Assembly (NCBI GenBank): GCA_910579485.1 | Contig: CAJTVO010000085.1 | Span: 1-15,063 of the forward strand | From: an uncultured Oscillospiraceae bacterium | GTDB taxonomy: Bacteria; Bacillota; Clostridia; Oscillospirales; Oscillospiraceae | DNA: 15,063 bases | Direction of reading: 5' to 3' | Shown: positions 13,008 to 15,063 of the stretch, piece by piece | How the letters are laid out: each line of letters begins with the position of its first letter | Position numbering within the stretch: position 1 is the stretch's first letter | Notes under the pieces: generated by a model | Database searches by the model: none | Told to the model about the DNA's origin: nothing | What the model saw: the letters and a program-made list of their open reading frames with translations, nothing else | Made by a program: the position numbers and the translations under genes

Positions 13008-15063
13008 ATGCTGCGAATATGGATGGGACGGGCCAACACCGGGAAATCCCGCCGGGTGCTGGAGGAGATCAGGGACAATAAACGGGAGGCCATGCTGCTG
13101 GTGCCGGAGCACGCCTCCCACGGCTCGGAGCTGGACCTGTGCCAGACATGCGGCCCCGCCGCCTCACGGTACGCGGAGGTATTGAGCCTGCGGCAGCTGG
13201 CCAGCCGGGTTTTGGAGCGCACCGGACACCTGGCGGACGGGGCCCTGGACGCGGGGGGAAAGCTGCTGCTCATGCAGCTGGCCCTGCGGGAGGCGTCCTC
13301 CCAGCTGACGGTGTACGCCCGGCCCTCCCGGCGGGCGCCCTTCCTGCAGGAGCTGGTGGCGCTGTGCGACGAGCTCACCGCCTGCCGGGTGCGCCCGGAG
13401 GACCTGGGGGAGGCCGCGCCGCTGCTGGAGGGCATGAGCGGTGAGAAGGCCCGGGACGTGGCCCTCATCTATGCCGCCTACCTCTCCAGGCTCCACCGGG
13501 ACGGGGAGGACCGCCGGGATCGGATGGAGCTGCTTCTGGAGCATCTGGAGGAGTCCGGCTACGCCGCCGGGAAGGACGTATATTTGGACGGCTTCACCTA
13601 TTTTACCGCCCAGGAGATGAAATTGATCGAGATCCTGCTGCGCGCCGCCCGCTCGGTGACGGTGACGCTTCTGGGGGACGACGGGCAGTGGGAGATCTTC
13701 CAGCAGGGGCTCCTGGCCCGGGACCGGCTGACGCGCCTGGCGGCGGACCATGGGGCTCGCTGCACGGTGGAGGTCCTGCCCGCCAAGGAGCCCAAGACCG
13801 CCCTGGACCATCTGGCGGAGCGGTTTTTCGGCCCCATCGAGCCCTGGCGGGGGGACTGCTCCAACGTGGAGCTGGTAAAGACGGAGAGCATGTTCGCCGA
13901 GGTGGAATACGTTGCCGCGAAGATACTGGAGCTGGTGCGGAGCAGGGGGTTCCGCTTCCGGGACGTTGCCGTGGCAGCCCGGAATCTGGACGAGTATGCC
14001 GCCACCATCGAGAATGTCTTCGAGCGCTACGGCGTGCCCGTCTATCTCAGCCGCCGCAGCGACGTGCTGGAAAAGCCGGTACTGAGCCTGCTGGCCGGCG
14101 CGCTGGACGCGGTGACGGGGGGCTACGAGTACGAGGACATGTTCCGCTGGCTGAAGACCGGCCTCTCGGGCATCGCCGACGAGGAGTGCGACAAGCTGGA
14201 AAACTACGTTATTGCCTGGGATATCCATGGCTCCATGTGGATCCGGGATGAGGACTGGACCGCCAACCCGGACGGCTGGCAGGAATCCTTCACCTCCGCC
14301 CAGGAGGCGGCTCTGGCGGAGATCAACGCCATCCGCCGCCGGGTGAGCGGCCCCTTGGGCCGCCTGGCCCGGGGGTTGAAGGACCATGAGGGGGCGTCGG
14401 AGAAGCTGCGGGTACTGTGGGACTTTCTGGAGGAGCTGGGTCTGGCCCGGCAGCTGGAGGAGCGCACCGCCGCTCTGGAGGCCCTAGGAGAGCTCCAGCG
14501 GGCCAGGGAGTACGGCCAGCTGTGGGAGCTGCTGTGCGGCGTGATGGACCAGTTCGCGGATATTTTGGGGGACATGCCCCTGGACGGGGAGGAGTTCGCC
14601 CGCCTGCTGAAGCTGGTGCTGACCCAGTACGACGTGGGCACCATCCCGGTGTCCCTGGACCAGGTCCAGGCCAGCCAGATCACGCGCAACGACCGCCACC
14701 GGATCAAGGCGCTGTTCCTTATGGGAGCCAACGACCACGTCCTTCCCGCCGTCCAGGCGGGGACGGGCCTGTTCACCCGGGAGGACCGGGAGCGCCTGCT
14801 GGAGATGGGCATCGAGCTGGCCCCCAGCGGCATGGAGGTCTTCCATATCGAGCTGCAAAACCTCTACGCCGCCCTGGCCCAGCCCGAGGAGGGGCTGTGG
14901 ATCAGCTGGCCGGCGGCGGAGCTGTCCGGCGCGCCCCTGCGGCCCTCCTTCGTGGTGGGGCGGACCCGCGCGCTGCTGCCGGGGGCGGGGGAGTCCGCCG
15001 GGGTCCGCCCCGTGGACTGCCGCCTCACCGCGCCCCTGCCCGCGCTGGAGCTGGCGGGGGGGG
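13008..15063 (+). CDS. addB: ATP-dependent helicase/deoxyribonuclease subunit B, N-terminal part (cut by window end)
   Basis: AddB is one half of the AddAB helicase-nuclease, the Firmicutes counterpart of RecBCD, which resects broken DNA ends to the Chi-like signal and prepares them for RecA. The visible 685 codons run open to the end of the window. They start MLRIWMGRANTGKS, with the Walker A site at residues 7-14 and Lys13 for ATP. LVPEHASHGSELDL follows at about 35-50, then VYLDGFTYFTAQE, then GVPVYLSRRSDVLEKPVLSLL with the ALDAVTGGYEYEDMFRWLKTG stretch typical of the family, and later SQITRNDRHRIKALFLMGAND. The ATG at 13008 has GGGAGGAG about 6 bases before it. The C-terminal nuclease domain and its iron-sulfur cysteines, expected in a protein of about 1150 residues, lie beyond the window, as would addA. 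Confidence 0.93.
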   Translation, partial: MLRIWMGRANTGKSRRVLEEIRDNKREAMLLVPEHASHGSELDLCQTCGPAASRYAEVLSLRQLASRVLERTGHLADGALDAGGKLLLMQLALREASSQLTVYARPSRRAPFLQELVALCDELTACRVRPEDLGEAAPLLEGMSGEKARDVALIYAAYLSRLHRDGEDRRDRMELLLEHLEESGYAAGKDVYLDGFTYFTAQEMKLIEILLRAARSVTVTLLGDDGQWEIFQQGLLARDRLTRLAADHGARCTVEVLPAKEPKTALDHLAERFFGPIEPWRGDCSNVELVKTESMFAEVEYVAAKILELVRSRGFRFRDVAVAARNLDEYAATIENVFERYGVPVYLSRRSDVLEKPVLSLLAGALDAVTGGYEYEDMFRWLKTGLSGIADEECDKLENYVIAWDIHGSMWIRDEDWTANPDGWQESFTSAQEAALAEINAIRRRVSGPLGRLARGLKDHEGASEKLRVLWDFLEELGLARQLEERTAALEALGELQRAREYGQLWELLCGVMDQFADILGDMPLDGEEFARLLKLVLTQYDVGTIPVSLDQVQASQITRNDRHRIKALFLMGANDHVLPAVQAGTGLFTREDRERLLEMGIELAPSGMEVFHIELQNLYAALAQPEEGLWISWPAAELSGAPLRPSFVVGRTRALLPGAGESAGVRPVDCRLTAPLPALELAGG

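Overview
The window looks like chromosomal DNA of a GC-rich Firmicute of class Clostridia, probably an Oscillospiraceae-type gut anaerobe (Flavonifractor/Lawsonibacter/Oscillibacter-like). This is inferred from several points together: strong GGAGG ribosome sites, a type 2 (Firmicutes) GalT, the UPF0237-UPF0210 gene pair, a Rex-type operator before adhE, an S-layer-homology protein, and AddB rather than RecBCD. There are no rRNA or tRNA genes, CRISPR arrays, insertion sequences or phage genes.

Layout. Positions 1-108 may be the tail of an upstream gene. Next comes a Leloir pathway pair, galK-galT (164-2948, +), separated by 13 bases. Two GNAT acetyltransferase genes follow (2989-3729 and 3798-4322, +). 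They are poorer in GC than their surroundings, and the second is probably shortened by an in-frame stop codon. A convergent unit (4421-6206, -) holds a small ACT-domain protein and UPF0210, with its own extended -10 promoter and intrinsic terminator. The 376-base gap at 6117-6492 holds two divergent promoters. One serves the ACT-UPF0210 unit. The other serves adhE (6493-9096, +) and has a near-consensus Rex box just after the expected transcription start. adhE ends at a strong hairpin and is followed by an AI-2E-family membrane protein (9290-10450, +), whose promoter has a palindrome in its spacer. Two hairpin terminators lie between it and the convergent gene for a secreted M3-type metallopeptidase with C-terminal SLH repeats (10632-12833, -). 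A 174-base divergent promoter region then leads to addB (13008 to the window end, +), which is cut off by the window.

How the genes work together. galK and galT phosphorylate galactose and exchange it onto UDP; galE and a phosphoglucomutase are not in view. AdhE turns acetyl-CoA into ethanol and regenerates NAD+, and the Rex site would tie its expression to the NADH/NAD+ ratio. The M3-SLH protein would trim peptides at the cell surface. AddB belongs to double-strand-break repair. Most of the window is ordinary housekeeping and fermentation content, and I see no clear new multi-gene system. The more unusual points are the regulatory palindromes, the SLH-fused M3 peptidase, the altered galactokinase sugar-binding motif, the interrupted GNAT gene, and the uncharacterised ACT-UPF0210 unit.
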